NCBI GenBank assembly: GCA_034429215.1
Contig: DAOUGI010000044.1
Span: forward strand, 1 to 64,000
Length of the DNA: 64,000 nucleotides
Reading direction: 5' to 3'
From: JAFGOG01 sp034429215
GTDB taxonomy: Bacteria; Chloroflexota; Anaerolineae; JAAYZQ01
Both the position numbers and the translations under genes were made by a program. Position 1 is the stretch's first letter; every line of letters begins with the position of its first letter. This document shows positions 49,265 through 60,698 of the stretch, one piece after another. The notes under the pieces are model-generated. The model was not told the DNA's origin and did not search any database. It saw only the letters and a list, made by a program, of their open reading frames with translations.

Positions 49265-51103
49265 TTAATCTACAGCCGCTTCCATCTCCTCCAAGGCCCT
49301 AGCCAGGGCTCGCAGAGCGGCGCGGCGGGTACGGCTGAAGGTGCCCTCGGAGACATACAGCCGGGACATGATATCACGGTTGGGGACACCTTCCAGGTAG
49401 GCATCGTGCAGGATCAGGTACGGATACCACTCACGAGGGGGTGGATCGCCGGCCGGTGAGGCGCCGGGACGCAGCTTCTCGATCGCCTCGGCCAACATGC
49501 TGTGCACCGCCTTGCCCAGGTCCAGGTGTGTCACTGCGTTGCGAGCGACCTTGGCTTTCACTACTCTGAAATGGGTCAGGGCGTGATCGCCCAGGTAACC
49601 GTAATCGGCCACGTGCCGGAGGGCATCTTCGACGGCTTCGACCGAGATCTGATCGGGATAGCTGACAGCCTCGGGGGGATGCATATCGGCGCCCTGCGCC
49701 ACCTGGGCTGCATACTCGGCTCTGCGGCGGGCGTTCCAGATGACGTCGCCCAGGCGATCGCTGGGGTAGAGGAGCTGGTCCACGTCGTCAGGTGAATAGC
49801 TTGCACCGTTCACCGGCCGGCCCAGGATCAACGCGCCGAGCTGCTCTCCGCCGCCGTACAGGGGTATCAGCAGCGCAGCCTCAGCCAAGGGCGGTGGAAA
49901 CCGGCCCGGTTTCAGATGAAGCACGTCGTCGGCGACCAGATCCTGGCGCGACAGGCGTGGAGTGCCCTGCTGCCAATCGTGCGCGGCGGCCAGCCGGATA
50001 TCGCCCTCTTCAAAGAGCAGGACCAGGCCATAGATCGCCCGAGCGCACGCGCACAACGACTCGAGCGTCACCGATAGGTGCTGGTCCGACTCGTCTCGAT
50101 CGTCGGCCATGTTGGCCAGTTTGTGCAGGCTGGCCTGTATCTGGTGGATATCGCGGTGGTGGAGGGACGCGTCCCGGTTGTAGCGGGCGGCATCCACCAG
50201 GAAATGGGTGGTGACGGCCAACACGACGACAAAGGCATAGACCATCGGCGGCGCGCCGAAATAGTGAACGGCAACCCAGGTCAGCAGCAGGTAAAAGCCG
50301 GCCACCAGGCCGGTGGTGACGGCGGCGTGATAAAAATCACGACGGATCGTGCGACCTTCGACCAGGGCGCTGTAACGGGCCAGGCCGTAGCCGATGAGCA
50401 CCATGCCGGCGCCGAGTGGCACCGACGTGGCTGCGATCGGCACGCGCAGATCGAGACTTGAGCCGGCAACAGACAGGATGGCTACCGAGCCGGCCAGCAG
50501 GGTGGCCGCGAGCATGACCAGGAACTGCTTGCGCAGGATCGGGGTCGGCGCAGCACGGGCGCAGCCAACCAGGTTGACCAGGCTTATGGCCGCGTAGACC
50601 AAGCCAAGGGTAAGAAAGGGCGGATAGAGAGGGCCGGCTTTCAGGGTGTTGAGATAGAGCGGGTCTCCGCCTGGAGAGGCGTAGAGCAGGGATGCCGTCC
50701 TGGCCTGGGTCATGGCAGCAGCGGCGGCGCCGCCGTAGCCCAGCAAGAGCAATGCCCAGCGCCAAGGGGCAGGATGTGAAAAGCGCATGAGGGTGGTGGC
50801 ATGGTGCCAGAACACGACGGCCGGAATAATCAACCAGCCCTGAAGCCATATATTGGAGACGCCGGGTATGCCAGTCGCCCAAAACCGCAGAAACTGGTCC
50901 ACCAAGCCAGGGGCACCCGTGGGCGTGGGGAGAGGAGCAAGGGCCAATAGCACGTTCATAAAGTGGCCGCTCAAAGACCAGATCGTGAGACCGGTCAGCC
51001 AGGAAACCCAGCGGCGAGGGCTGCGGGTCACGATATACAGGCCCAGCCATAGCCCGGTTGCCAGGGCTAAAAAGTTGACGAGAAATGTTATGGGAAGCAG
51101 CAT
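49265..51103 (-). CDS. Membrane-bound sensor/regulator: N-terminal 7TM-type region, GAF-like domain, C-terminal HTH
   Basis: A 612-residue protein. About eight helices occupy residues 1-300 (LLPITFLVNFLALATGLWLG, GFYLLLTWVAVHYFG), in the pattern of the 7TM sensor modules of some histidine kinases. A GAF-like domain follows (about 330-450; YGLVLLFEEGDIRLAAAHDW, ALLIPLYGGGEQLGALILG). No kinase domain is present; instead the C-terminus ends in a helix-turn-helix-like motif, GVPNRDIMSRLYVSEGTFSR. It may therefore sense a signal and bind DNA from the membrane. The ATG at 51103 has GGAGGG six bases upstream. The gene is monocistronic, with its own consensus promoter and terminator. Confidence 0.78.
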   Translation of the reverse strand: MLLPITFLVNFLALATGLWLGLYIVTRSPRRWVSWLTGLTIWSLSGHFMNVLLALAPLPTPTGAPGLVDQFLRFWATGIPGVSNIWLQGWLIIPAVVFWHHATTLMRFSHPAPWRWALLLLGYGGAAAAAMTQARTASLLYASPGGDPLYLNTLKAGPLYPPFLTLGLVYAAISLVNLVGCARAAPTPILRKQFLVMLAATLLAGSVAILSVAGSSLDLRVPIAATSVPLGAGMVLIGYGLARYSALVEGRTIRRDFYHAAVTTGLVAGFYLLLTWVAVHYFGAPPMVYAFVVVLAVTTHFLVDAARYNRDASLHHRDIHQIQASLHKLANMADDRDESDQHLSVTLESLCACARAIYGLVLLFEEGDIRLAAAHDWQQGTPRLSRQDLVADDVLHLKPGRFPPPLAEAALLIPLYGGGEQLGALILGRPVNGASYSPDDVDQLLYPSDRLGDVIWNARRRAEYAAQVAQGADMHPPEAVSYPDQISVEAVEDALRHVADYGYLGDHALTHFRVVKAKVARNAVTHLDLGKAVHSMLAEAIEKLRPGASPAGDPPPREWYPYLILHDAYLEGVPNRDIMSRLYVSEGTFSRTRRAALRALARALEEMEAAVD

Positions 51104-51196
51104 ACTCGCCCTCCAGGACATACCCACAGGCCGGATCGCCGCTGCGATCTGGGTCATGCTATCGGAAACTGCATGCCACCTTCTTCAGGGAGCCCT

Positions 51197-51225
51197 ATTA
51201 TAACAGAATGGCACACCCGTGTCAA
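51197..51225 (-). promoter_or_regulatory. Full-consensus promoter of the 7TM-GAF-HTH gene
   Basis: On the minus strand TTGACA (51225-51220) and TATAAT (51202-51197) with a 17-base spacer, a perfect sigma70-type promoter, about 90 bases before the start codon. Confidence 0.85.
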
Positions 51226-51259
51226 CGGGCTGATGCAGTTATGGGCGTTCTCAACAGCG

Positions 51260-51997
51260 CTAGCGACGAGGGGCCTCGCACGCCTCCACCAGGGCATCGA
51301 ACAGCCGTTGGGCCCGGCCATCCTCGGCGGCCAGCTCTTCAGGGTGCCACTGCACGCCCAGGACAAAAGGCCGGCCCTCCTCTTCCACTGCCTCGATGAT
51401 CCCGTCCGGCGCCCAGGCGGTGACCGTCAGTTCGGGGGCCAGATCCTTGATCGCCTGGTGGTGAAAGCTGTTGACCGGCAGCAGGTCGGTCCCCACGAGG
51501 TGGGCCAGGCGGCTGCCGGGAGAAACGACGACGTCGTGCGCAACGTGGTTGCGCCCATTGCCAGAGTGGCAATCGTGCCGGACGGCCCGGGGCACCATCG
51601 CCTCGATGTCCTGGTACAGGCTGCCGCCCAGGGCCACGTTGAGCGTCTGGATGCCCCGGCAGATCGCCAGCACGGGCTTGCGGTCGGCCCTGGCCCAGCG
51701 GATCAAGGCCAGCTCCACGTCGTCCCGGACCTCGGAGATGGCCCCGCACCTGGCATGGACCTCCTCGCCGTACAGCCTGGGGTGCACGTCCACGCCGCCG
51801 GACAACAACAATCCATCCATCCGGTCGTACAGGGCGCGCAGCAACGCCTCGTCGGCCAGGAGTGGGATCAACAGTGGGGCAGCCCCGGCCCTGGCGACGG
51901 CGTGTACATAGCTCTGGTTTTGGCCAAAGCGAGGAGCGTGTGTGTCCTTTTCAGGGCGGTCGTCTGTGCAGACGATGCCGATGATTGGGGGTGTCAT
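51260..51997 (-). CDS. Gamma-glutamyl-gamma-aminobutyrate hydrolase family (peptidase C26)
   Basis: A 245-residue class I glutamine-amidotransferase-like hydrolase. Nucleophile Cys is in LAICRGIQTLN (near 112), and the His-Glu pair in VQWHPEEL (near 217). It resembles PuuD-type enzymes that cleave gamma-glutamyl bonds, for example in putrescine breakdown, but no other polyamine genes are near. It is the last gene of the long minus-strand run that starts at 60351. Confidence 0.9.
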   Translation of the reverse strand: MTPPIIGIVCTDDRPEKDTHAPRFGQNQSYVHAVARAGAAPLLIPLLADEALLRALYDRMDGLLLSGGVDVHPRLYGEEVHARCGAISEVRDDVELALIRWARADRKPVLAICRGIQTLNVALGGSLYQDIEAMVPRAVRHDCHSGNGRNHVAHDVVVSPGSRLAHLVGTDLLPVNSFHHQAIKDLAPELTVTAWAPDGIIEAVEEEGRPFVLGVQWHPEELAAEDGRAQRLFDALVEACEAPRR

Positions 51998-52018
51998 CGA
52001 CCGTCCTTGGCCAACGCC

Positions 52019-53068
52019 TTAGGGGTTGACGGTCGGCGTGATCACTGCCGTCGGTGTGATCGTCGCCGTCGGGGAAATAATCGGCGTGGGCGTGATGGCC
52101 GCAGGCTCGGTTGTGGCCGTGGGCGCGGCCGTAGACGTGGCCGTAGACGTGACAGTGCCGGTCAGCGTGGCCGATGGGGTGACGACCACGTCGCCCACCT
52201 TTTCGAACGCGACGTCGATCACCTCGTCGATGCCGCCCAGGGCGCCCAGTTTCTGGCCGTTGACCGTCACCTGGACCCCTCCGGCATTGCCGATACGCAG
52301 CTCAACCCGCTGGTCGCCCTTCCATGACCGGTATTCGCCGGTTTGAAGCTCGCCCTGAAACTCTCTCAAGCCGTCTACGGTGACCTGCAGCCACGAAGTG
52401 CCGGTGATGGCCACCTCGACAAAGACCCCATCGTAGATCAGCGGCGAGGGGCTGGGTGAGGGAGAGGGAGACGGCGACGGCGAGACCGTGATCTCGAGCC
52501 GCGCCGTTGGCTTGGGCGTGTGCGTCGCCTGCACCGGCGTCGAGGTAGCCGGCGCCGTCGCCTTGGCCGGCGTGAGGGTGGCCGTCGCCAACTGGGTGGT
52601 GGCCGTCGGCATTACCTCGGCCGGCTTGGACCCCAGCCAATTATCCTTGATCCAGGGATAGTTAACCCACGCCAGGACGGCCGCGGCGATGATGAGCGCC
52701 GCCAGCAGGCCGGCCAGCAGCCCCCATCGCCCCCGGCTCGGCGCCACGTGCAGCGCCACCGGCCGGAACAGGTCGCTGGCTGCCGACGGCGGGTTTTCGA
52801 TCGTGGCCGGTTCCGGTTCGGCTGGGCCGGCGAGCGCCGTGCAGCGATCGGCAGCTTCCTGGGTGTCTACCCCCAGGTAAGAAGCATAGTTTCGCAGAAA
52901 ACCGCGGAGAACCACCTGGTTTGGCAGCGACTGGAAATCTTCGCTTTCCAGGGCCTGCAGGTATTGGATGCGGATACGGGTGTCCGTTTCAGCCTTTTCC
53001 AGGCTGATGCCCAGTTCCTCTCGGCGCTGCCGTAACCATTCCCCCAATGGGCGCTTGGTATCATTCAC
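52019..53068 (-). CDS. RodZ-like HTH membrane protein with DUF4115 domain
   Basis: A 349-residue protein. The N-terminal HTH_25-type domain (GEWLRQRREELGISLEKAE, then NYASYLGVD) is cytoplasmic; one helix (LLAGLLAALIIAAAVLAWV, about 117-136) crosses the membrane; outside are a Thr/Pro and Ser/Pro-rich stalk, a DUF4115 domain (TGTSWLQVTVDG and VRIGN-like LRIGNAGGVQVTVNGQ) and a Thr/Pro-rich tail. RodZ binds MreB to maintain cell shape; here mreB is not in the window and the stalks are long. It has its own promoter in the end of the NTPase gene. Confidence 0.85.
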   Translation of the reverse strand: MNDTKRPLGEWLRQRREELGISLEKAETDTRIRIQYLQALESEDFQSLPNQVVLRGFLRNYASYLGVDTQEAADRCTALAGPAEPEPATIENPPSAASDLFRPVALHVAPSRGRWGLLAGLLAALIIAAAVLAWVNYPWIKDNWLGSKPAEVMPTATTQLATATLTPAKATAPATSTPVQATHTPKPTARLEITVSPSPSPSPSPSPSPLIYDGVFVEVAITGTSWLQVTVDGLREFQGELQTGEYRSWKGDQRVELRIGNAGGVQVTVNGQKLGALGGIDEVIDVAFEKVGDVVVTPSATLTGTVTSTATSTAAPTATTEPAAITPTPIISPTATITPTAVITPTVNP

Positions 53069-53074
53069 GGCCCA

Positions 53075-53103
53075 ACTATACCCGCACTATCCCGAATTGT
53101 CAA
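53075..53103 (-). promoter_or_regulatory. Promoter of the RodZ-like gene
   Basis: On the minus strand TTGACA (53103-53098) and TATAGT (53080-53075) with a 17-base spacer, immediately before the start codon at 53068, so the message would be almost leaderless. Confidence 0.6.
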
Positions 53104-53104
53104 A

Positions 53105-53653
53105 TTATCCACCGCCGAACAGACGTGCCAGGACGTGGGGCGGCAGTTCATCGCGATTCTGTGCGTCAAGCTCGAATACTACCTGCTCGACCGGGCTCAG
53201 CCTGGCTTGCAGCTCGGCCAGCAGAAAGGCGCGGACCAGCACCAGCGAGCGCTTGACCTCGCCTGAGGCCAGGCGGGGCACAACCGGCGCCAGACCGGCG
53301 TGGCGCCACAGCTCCAGCTTGCCGACCTCGTCCACGATCAGCAGGTCGCAGGCGCCTAGGGCTGCTTCGATCGCGCCGTTCGCCCACGCCAGCGCGGCGT
53401 CGTCGAAGGAATAGGCCCCAACATTGGGGCCGCCCAGCTCCCGGTCGGTGCGGGCCAGGGTGCGGCGCTCGCCGGTCAGGAGATCCACACCTTCAATGCC
53501 GATCTTGCTGCCGCGCCGGCCGATCAGCGCCGGGGCCAGCAGCCCGCCGCAGGCCAACCCCCGGCGGCGCGCCAGGCTGACCACCCGCTGTGCGGCGGTC
53601 GTCTTGCCGGCGCCGACGGCGCCCGCCAGCAGGCCGATCACCGCTTCGCTCAT
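53105..53653 (-). CDS. Nucleoside-triphosphatase (THEP1/DUF265 type)
   Basis: A 182-residue P-loop NTPase. Walker A is GAVGAGKTT (about 10-18) and Walker B is DLLIVDEVGKLEL, the signature of the THEP1 family. RSLVLVRAFLLAEL and ELDAQNRDELP complete the fold. It should hydrolyse NTPs in the cytoplasm; the physiological substrate is unknown. The start at 53653 overlaps the cupin gene stop (ATGA). A longer frame from 53701 overlaps the cupin gene without need. Confidence 0.87.
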   Translation of the reverse strand: MSEAVIGLLAGAVGAGKTTAAQRVVSLARRRGLACGGLLAPALIGRRGSKIGIEGVDLLTGERRTLARTDRELGGPNVGAYSFDDAALAWANGAIEAALGACDLLIVDEVGKLELWRHAGLAPVVPRLASGEVKRSLVLVRAFLLAELQARLSPVEQVVFELDAQNRDELPPHVLARLFGGG

Positions 53654-54009
53654 CCCTTCGATGCGAGCACCTCTTGGAGCCACTCCTGCGGCACCAGGCA
53701 CAGGAAGCGCAGCAGGTCGCCGCCGGTGTTGCGGAACTGGTGCATCTCGCCGCCCGGCACAAACACGGTGCTGCCGTGGCCGACCGGCGCTTCACCCTCG
53801 GCCATTTTGACCACGCCCTGGCCCGACAGCACAAACACCTCGTGCTCCCACCAGTGGCTGTGGTACGGGCTGGCGCAGCCGGGCTGTACCTCAAAGACGC
53901 GCATGTTAAACACCGGCGCCCCTTCCTGTGGTCCGATGGGCACCCGCATTGTCACCCCGTCGGCGGCCGGTTGGGCCTCGACATCATGGAAATCTCGAAC
54001 TCGGATCAT
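53650..54009 (-). CDS. Small cupin-domain protein
   Basis: A 119-residue single-domain cupin. The two motifs are visible: PYHSHWWEHEVFVLSGQG (two His and a Glu for metal) and VPGGEMHQFRNTGG (third His). The fold holds a metal and may bind or isomerise a small molecule, but the substrate is unknown. It begins 9 bp after the Clp-type gene and its stop overlaps the NTPase start, so it is part of the operon. Confidence 0.9.
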   Translation of the reverse strand: MIRVRDFHDVEAQPAADGVTMRVPIGPQEGAPVFNMRVFEVQPGCASPYHSHWWEHEVFVLSGQGVVKMAEGEAPVGHGSTVFVPGGEMHQFRNTGGDLLRFLCLVPQEWLQEVLASKG

Positions 54010-54018
54010 GTCATCACC

Positions 54019-56220
<2,202 letters not shown>

Positions 56221-56234
56221 AGGTGATCTCCAAG

Positions 56235-57551
56235 TTACCGTACTGTCCAGCGGAAAATCAGATAAAAGTTGGTGTGGATCGTAAAATCAGGGGCCTCGAC
56301 GGTGCCCATGCCCATGCCGACGACACGGTCGCTCAGCTCGACGCCCACCCGCGCCGAATAAGAACCCAGCGTGCCGAACGTCGGAAAGTTGACCCCCCAA
56401 TCGGGCGCAGGCCGGCTCTCGACCGGCAGGGTCAGGCTGCCGGTGGACCATTCAAAGATGACCGGCTGGCCTACCACGCGAATGCCGCGCGGGCTCAGGA
56501 CCTCCACATAGATCGTATGATCCCCGCCCGATTCCTGCTCGTCTGCCCAGCGCGCCTCGACCAGCCGCCAGTAGCCCACGCCGGGCGGGACCGCTGCCGG
56601 CTCCAGGCGCACGCCCAGCGCGGTCAGCCGGGGATCCCAGACCAGCGGCACCAGGGTAGGCCGCGGCGTCGAGGTGGCGACGGGCTTGCCCGCGCTGCGG
56701 CGGGTAGGCGTAGGCGTCAGCGTCAACGTCAGCGTCAGCGTTGGAGTGGGGGTTGGGCTGGGCGTGGGGGTATAGGTGAAGGTCGGCGTGGGGATCGGCG
56801 TGGGGGTGTCGGTGGGCAGCGGCGTGTCGGTCGGTGTGGGCGTAAAGGTAAAGGTGGGTCGCAGCGTGTGCTGTGGATGGGGCGTCGTTGCCGTGCCGTC
56901 GGCGGCGAGCGGCGCCTTGGCCGGCTGCCCGGCTGCCACAAGCTCGTCACCGGCCCGGTTCCTGCTCGCGTCGTAGGCCAATACCCCTGCCAGGGCCAGG
57001 ACGATCGCCCCCAGGCAGATCAAGACGGCCCGCCAGAAGCGTGGCTGGTTCCACAGCCGGGCAACGCGGGCCGCCAGCGCCGGCCCGACCCGCAGCCGGT
57101 CCCGCAGCCGGGACAAACCGCCGCCCAACCAGGCTGTTAGCCGCCGCCACGGCCCCGCTACACGGCTTGCCAGGGCAGGCCTGATCGCTGGCTCGAGGGT
57201 GGCCGCCTCCCCCTTGCCTTCCGGGGGCGCGGCGGCTGCCATCTCTGGCTGTTGGGGTGCGACGGGCGGCGGGGCCGGCTGAATACCGGTCACAGCGGGC
57301 GGCGCCTGCGCAGCTCGCAACGCGGCCAGCCCGCGCCGGGCGGGCCGGTTGGTGGGATCGATGCTCAGCACCTTTTCCAGACAAAAGGCGCGGCCTTCCG
57401 GCGTGTTTAAGGTGTCGCTCAGCCACAACCAGGCCTCTACCGAGTCCGGGTTGCGCCGGATAGCCTGGGTGAGCAGCCGCCGGGCCTTGGTTCTGTTCCC
57501 GGCTTGAGCTGCCTCAATGCCTTTGACGAGCAGCGGATTTCGCGTGTTCAT
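56235..57551 (-). CDS. TPR protein with membrane anchor and Thr/Pro stalk
   Basis: A 438-residue protein. The N-terminus has two TPR-like units (GNRTKARRLLTQAIRRNPDS, then FCLEKVLSIDPTNRPARRGL), typical of Chloroflexota proteins that begin this way. After a Pro/Ala linker comes one membrane helix (AVLICLGAIVLALAGVLAYD, about 200), a long TPTPT-rich stalk, and an outer beta-rich domain ending in FTIHTNFYLIFRWTVR. Function is unknown. The start at 57551 lies 17 bases after the NagZ-like stop and the stop is 14 bases before the Clp gene, so it is inside the operon. Confidence 0.8.
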   Translation of the reverse strand: MNTRNPLLVKGIEAAQAGNRTKARRLLTQAIRRNPDSVEAWLWLSDTLNTPEGRAFCLEKVLSIDPTNRPARRGLAALRAAQAPPAVTGIQPAPPPVAPQQPEMAAAAPPEGKGEAATLEPAIRPALASRVAGPWRRLTAWLGGGLSRLRDRLRVGPALAARVARLWNQPRFWRAVLICLGAIVLALAGVLAYDASRNRAGDELVAAGQPAKAPLAADGTATTPHPQHTLRPTFTFTPTPTDTPLPTDTPTPIPTPTFTYTPTPSPTPTPTLTLTLTLTPTPTRRSAGKPVATSTPRPTLVPLVWDPRLTALGVRLEPAAVPPGVGYWRLVEARWADEQESGGDHTIYVEVLSPRGIRVVGQPVIFEWSTGSLTLPVESRPAPDWGVNFPTFGTLGSYSARVGVELSDRVVGMGMGTVEAPDFTIHTNFYLIFRWTVR

Positions 57552-57567
57552 AGACCTGCTCACGGGA

Positions 57568-60351
57568 TCAGCGGCGAGAGAGAAGGGCCACTGCCATCCT
57601 CCCTCCAACCACCAGCACGATTGCCCCGGCCAGGGCCACGACGGCTGCCGCTGCCCGCGCGGCCCACACCGTCTCCGGCAGGCCCAGCCATGTCTCGGGG
57701 CGGATGACCTGCGCGGCGTATAGAATATAGCCGGCCATGCCGCCGATCACGGCCAGCAGGCTCTGGCGGACCACCGTCGCCCGTCGCTGTTTCCTGCCCG
57801 GCAGCAGGCACCCCCCAACCAGGACGGCGCCCGTGGCCCCGCCTGCCAGCAGCAGGTCACCGCCGTCCACTGCGCGCCCTGCTTCGGTTCCGGCCGGCGG
57901 CGCCTGCACGGACGGCGTCGGCGAAAGGGTGGCGGTGGCGGCGGCTGTGGGGGATGCCGGCGCCGGGGTCGCGCTTGGCTCGGCGGTTGGGCTGTGCGTT
58001 GGCGGTGGCGGCGTCGGCGTCGCGGTTGCAGTGGGCGTTGGCGGCGCCAGGATGGTCAGGTCGATCGCCTGCGAGCGGAAAGCGGCGCCGCTCTCGGCAG
58101 CGAGCTGGACGAATCCAGGGGCCGTAAGGGTCATCGTCACCACAGCCAGGCCGTCGTGCGTGGCGGCCGTCCGAGGCGGCAGGTAGGCCGTCCCATCGCG
58201 ATACTGGGCCGAAAAGGCGACCTCGGTTCCGTCAGGCACCGCGCGGCCGTTATAGTCAAGGATCGGCCCGGCCTGGAGGCGAACGCTCACCGGCGGCGGT
58301 CCCAGCGGGCTGCCGCTGTAGGAGGCCGGATCCACCACGGTCAGGGGGATCGTTTGATCTGGATCGGGCGAAAGCTGCTGCAATAGATCATAGTTGATGC
58401 CCGCTACGTTCACCGGCGAGGCGCCCTCTGCCGGCATTTCGCGGAACAGAGCCCGCACCGCCGCCTGGACGAACGGCACGGTCTTGCTGTAGGCTCCCAG
58501 GTAGAGGGTCAGCTTGCTGACCTCAGTCGTGTCCAGGTAGTAGGGAGCGTTAAAGGCCAGGACCACCAGCTTGGCATCGGGCACCAGGCTCACCCCCTGA
58601 TTCAGGAACAGCTCGATCGCGTCGGAATTGGGGCCCTTGACCGGGTTCAGGTCCTGGCTGGCAAGGATGATCCAGTCCGCTTCGTTCAGCAGCCGGCCCA
58701 CCTCCGACTCGGTCCCATCGCTCGCCGGAGCGGCGGCCAGAAACGTTTTGAGCTGCCCAAACGACAGGCTGGTAATATCCTCCGCCCGGACCTGGCCGGT
58801 GCCTTGCGGGCCATAGATGCCGACAATGGCCTCCTGCACGGCGGTCTGGCTCAGGGTAGCAAAAGTTGGGCACCGGTCGGTGAAACACTCGCGCACCGGG
58901 CGGGCATCGGTAAAGATCAGGATCTTTTCGCCGCTGCGCGGCGGCGCCGGCATGGCATCGGGATCGGGGTAGAGCAGGGTGATCGCCTGGTTGGCGATCC
59001 GCCGCGTCACCGCCTCGCCCTGGCCGCACACCTTTACGGCCGTTTCGGCCGGCACGCGCACCGTCTCCAGGACAAAGGCAGGGTACAGCTTGAGCTTGAG
59101 CCTCAGGATTCGGCTTACTGCGTCGTCGACCCTTGCCGCAAAGGCCGGGTTGGCCCGGTACTCACTGCGAAAATAGGCTACCGTGTCGCGGATGTTGGCC
59201 AGTTGATCGGACCAGATGTTGTTCAGGTCAAACTGAGAAAACAGCAGGACGTCGTTGCCGGCCAGGAACGCTTCCTTGGCGATGCGCCGGTGGGGAAATG
59301 TGGCCAGCGTGGGGTCAAAATACTTGCGCACGGCCGGCACGCCCAAGCTGTCAGACACGATCAGCCCGGTGGGGCGCCAGCCGGCGAACTCGACCAGGTC
59401 CAAGATGGCGCCCATCCCCTCGGCGTCAAAGCTGATCGGGGCTGTGAATTGTCTCAGATTCCCCTGAAAGCCACGGTAGCGGATGTGCGACGACATCAGC
59501 GCATCGGTCACCGCCTCGGAATTGCCATCCTGGCGGGTGACGGCGAAAAAGGGCGCCAGCTCGATCCGCTTAAGCTCCTGGAGCGACTTGTCTACGGTGG
59601 CCACCTCTTCGTCGGGCAGGCGGTCGGATCCGCCGTGGCCGGGAAAATGCTTGGCCACCGTGGCTATCCGGCCGTTGCTGCCCTCGTGGACGCCCTCGAC
59701 GTATGCCCGGCCCATCTGGCCCACCCACCACGGGTCTCCGCCAAAGGTCCGCGTGCCGATGTCGCCCTCGCCGCTCGGCAGGGGGTTGTTCAGCACGTCA
59801 ACCACCGGCCCCAACAGCAGGTTGACGCCCATGGCGGCCAGCTCGCGGCCGGTGATCGCGCCCACGTCGCGGGCGTTGGCCGGATCCCACGTCGCCCCGA
59901 TGGCCATGGCGTTGGGCAGCGGCGTGGTGCCGCCGGTGACGCGGGTGTAGGGATAGGCATCCCCTTCGTGATCCAGGCTGATGAACAACGGCACTTTGGC
60001 GCCGCTGCCCATGGCCAGCGTCTGGAGGGCGTTGCTCAGCTCGGCCACCTGGCGCGGCGTGTCGGCGCTGTTATAGAAGTTGGAATTGCTGGCCAGCAGC
60101 ACCACGCCGCCGACATAGTCCTGGCGGATCAGCTTGGCGACGTCGGTGCCGGGGCTGGCATCGCTGCCGACAAAGGTGACCAGAAAGATCTGCCCCACCT
60201 TTTGCTCGACCGTCATCTGGGCCAATAACGCCTGGACGCGGCCGGAAAGATCCGAATCAGGTTCTTGGGCGTGTGGGTTGGAGGGAGCGATCAGCAACAG
60301 CAGCAGTAGGAAGCAAAAGATCCGGCGCAATGTAAGGGAACTAACATGCAC
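57568..60351 (-). CDS. GH3 beta-N-acetylhexosaminidase (NagZ-like), exported, with stalk and TM tail
   Basis: A 927-residue protein with a signal peptide (IFCFLLLLLLIAPSNPHAQ). The GH3 domain has the NagZ fingerprint KHFPGHGGSDRLPDEEV (near 235), giving the His-Asp dyad, and the nucleophile Asp in GLIVSDSLGV (near 333). A second GH3-C-like domain follows, then an Ig-like stretch, a TPTP stalk (near 760-810) and two or so C-terminal helices (SLLAVIGGMAGYILYAAQV, AAAVVALAGAIVLVVGGRM). It should cleave GlcNAc from cell-wall or other glycans outside the cell. The GTG start at 60351 has a distant GGAG. Much longer than cytoplasmic NagZ (about 340). Confidence 0.9.
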   Translation of the reverse strand: MHVSSLTLRRIFCFLLLLLLIAPSNPHAQEPDSDLSGRVQALLAQMTVEQKVGQIFLVTFVGSDASPGTDVAKLIRQDYVGGVVLLASNSNFYNSADTPRQVAELSNALQTLAMGSGAKVPLFISLDHEGDAYPYTRVTGGTTPLPNAMAIGATWDPANARDVGAITGRELAAMGVNLLLGPVVDVLNNPLPSGEGDIGTRTFGGDPWWVGQMGRAYVEGVHEGSNGRIATVAKHFPGHGGSDRLPDEEVATVDKSLQELKRIELAPFFAVTRQDGNSEAVTDALMSSHIRYRGFQGNLRQFTAPISFDAEGMGAILDLVEFAGWRPTGLIVSDSLGVPAVRKYFDPTLATFPHRRIAKEAFLAGNDVLLFSQFDLNNIWSDQLANIRDTVAYFRSEYRANPAFAARVDDAVSRILRLKLKLYPAFVLETVRVPAETAVKVCGQGEAVTRRIANQAITLLYPDPDAMPAPPRSGEKILIFTDARPVRECFTDRCPTFATLSQTAVQEAIVGIYGPQGTGQVRAEDITSLSFGQLKTFLAAAPASDGTESEVGRLLNEADWIILASQDLNPVKGPNSDAIELFLNQGVSLVPDAKLVVLAFNAPYYLDTTEVSKLTLYLGAYSKTVPFVQAAVRALFREMPAEGASPVNVAGINYDLLQQLSPDPDQTIPLTVVDPASYSGSPLGPPPVSVRLQAGPILDYNGRAVPDGTEVAFSAQYRDGTAYLPPRTAATHDGLAVVTMTLTAPGFVQLAAESGAAFRSQAIDLTILAPPTPTATATPTPPPPTHSPTAEPSATPAPASPTAAATATLSPTPSVQAPPAGTEAGRAVDGGDLLLAGGATGAVLVGGCLLPGRKQRRATVVRQSLLAVIGGMAGYILYAAQVIRPETWLGLPETVWAARAAAAVVALAGAIVLVVGGRMAVALLSRR

Positions 60352-60537
60352 GAGCAGAAGCGACTCCTTCGTTTGTCACGCCAAGCGAAGCATCCCTTCT
60401 GGTTAAGGCGAGACCCTTCGCTTCATTCCCCAGCCTGTTCGTATGCCTGTCCGGTACAAGACAGGCCGCCGGTGCTACGGAACCGCCTATCAATACGCGG
60501 TCGGGAGCCCAGCCTGCCATGTTGTCTCTCTGTGCCA

Positions 60538-60566
60538 ATAATACACTGACTAGCCCGCCTTGTCAA
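60538..60566 (-). promoter_or_regulatory. Promoter of the NagZ-TPR-Clp operon
   Basis: On the minus strand TTGACA (60566-60561) and TATTAT (60543-60538) with a 17-base spacer. It leaves a leader of about 180 bases, in which AAGCGAAG and CTTCGCTT (near 60384-60424) can pair. Confidence 0.65.
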
Positions 60567-60669
60567 CCTTACCCCGGCAGCCTGTCGGAGAGGCAGCAGG
60601 CCGGGCTCCCGTGCCCGGCGCGCGGCCGCCTTGCGCCTGGACAAGTCCGCGCACATACTTGGACTGTGG

Positions 60670-60698
60670 TTGACAAAGCAGATTAGTCGGTGTATGAT
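60670..60698 (+). promoter_or_regulatory. Promoter of the GT2 gene
   Basis: TTGACA (60670-60675) and TATGAT (60693-60698) with a 17-base spacer, about 80 bases before the start codon. It is divergent from the NagZ operon promoter, with about 100 bases between the two -35 boxes. Confidence 0.7.

Noticed and set aside
56690..56880. Tandem-repeat-like DNA near 56.7-56.9 kb
   Set aside because: It encodes the TPTPT stalk of the TPR protein, so the repetition is explained by protein low complexity and is no CRISPR or satellite.
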